Source of the DNA: Deltaproteobacteria bacterium
GTDB taxonomy: Bacteria > Myxococcota > XYA12-FULL-58-9
Assembly: GCA_016218825.1 (NCBI GenBank)
Contig: JACRCV010000005.1
Span: forward strand, 1 to 50,010
Length of the DNA stretch: 50,010 bases
Direction of reading: 5' to 3'
Numbering within the stretch: position 1 is the first letter of the stretch; every line of letters begins with the position of its first letter. The notes below the pieces were generated by a model. That model worked only from the letters and a program-made list of their open reading frames with translations. It did not search any database and had not been told where the DNA came from. Of the stretch, positions 49,960-50,010 are shown piece after piece. A program made the translations under genes and the position numbers.

Positions 49960-50010
49960 TCGCGTTCGATCACCAGAAGGGGACCGGCTGATGCCTGGAG
50001 CCTGAAGGCC
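49935..50010. repeat. Right arm of 76-bp terminal inverted repeat
   Basis: This is the exact reverse complement of 63-138, ending at the last base of the window. It provides the 5' end of the YARHG gene, read in a different frame from the left copy. The identity may continue beyond the window. Confidence 0.9.

Noticed and set aside
49722-49973. Open frame starting MIEREWGSYGGIK, as in the left gene
   Set aside because: It shares only the repeat-encoded start with the left gene and then runs out of frame through the YARHG gene. The YARHG frame has the recognisable domain.
1-50010. CRISPR array, tRNA, rRNA, insertion sequence or prophage
   Set aside because: I saw no regularly spaced repeats, no tRNA- or rRNA-like sequence, and no transposase, integrase or phage structural genes.

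Overview
The window is GC-rich, densely coded bacterial DNA. It contains many secreted lipoproteins, a TonB-dependent receptor, single-domain response regulators and a soluble-receptor chemotaxis cluster. One protein (41745-42470) ends in a Cys, membrane-helix and poly-Arg tail of the MYXO-CTERM type. Together these point to a Myxococcota (former Deltaproteobacteria) genome, probably an environmental or uncultured member. This is inference from gene content; there is no rRNA or tRNA in the window to place it.

Layout. 1-1036: one arm of a 76-bp inverted repeat, then two tandem paralogous small secreted proteins. 1082-4669 (minus): NarL-type response regulator, then a Wzm/Wzt polysaccharide ABC exporter and a GT4 glycosyltransferase. 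4995-7878 (plus): PAS/Cys-motif protein, LamG lipoprotein and an alpha/beta-hydrolase lipoprotein flanked by 20-bp direct repeats. 7911-9380 (minus): TPR-like protein. 9563-15193 (plus): secreted protein with a pilin-like C-terminus, lamin-tail-like lipoprotein, rubrerythrin-type protein, metallo-beta-lactamase-fold hydrolase and M20D amidohydrolase. 15469-18156 (minus): an 85-aa and an 805-aa protein of unknown family. 18252-21365: divergent POT-type peptide transporter and M49-like metallopeptidase around a G-quadruplex/hairpin promoter region. 21565-27634 (minus): cheA-cheW-mcp-cheR-cheB, with a divergent CheY-like gene at 27803. 28246-36351 (minus): two-permease ABC exporter, MFSD1-like MFS carrier, response regulator, pepD and an OPT oligopeptide transporter. 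36481-41609 (plus): four coupled outer-membrane genes ending in a TonB-dependent receptor. 41745-47111 (plus): MYXO-CTERM protein, GNAT-like protein, GH3-family ligase and RND/MMPL exporter, all coupled by overlaps. 47226-48317: ACR3-type carrier. 48478-48921: orphan MqsA-like antitoxin with its own palindrome. 48979-50010 (minus): YARHG-domain protein whose 5' end lies in the second arm of the 76-bp inverted repeat.

How it works together. A recurring theme is peptide scavenging: M49 and M20 peptidases, PepD, and POT, OPT and MFSD1-like carriers. A second theme is envelope construction: polysaccharide export, lipoproteins, outer-membrane barrels and a TonB receptor. The most attractive candidate for an undescribed system is the 41745-47111 operon. 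Its acyltransferase-like protein, GH3 acyl-amide ligase and RND exporter look like a small-molecule or lipid conjugate synthesis-and-export unit. The 805-aa/85-aa pair is a second unknown, and the terminal inverted repeat that forms the 5' end of both end genes is a third point to resolve.
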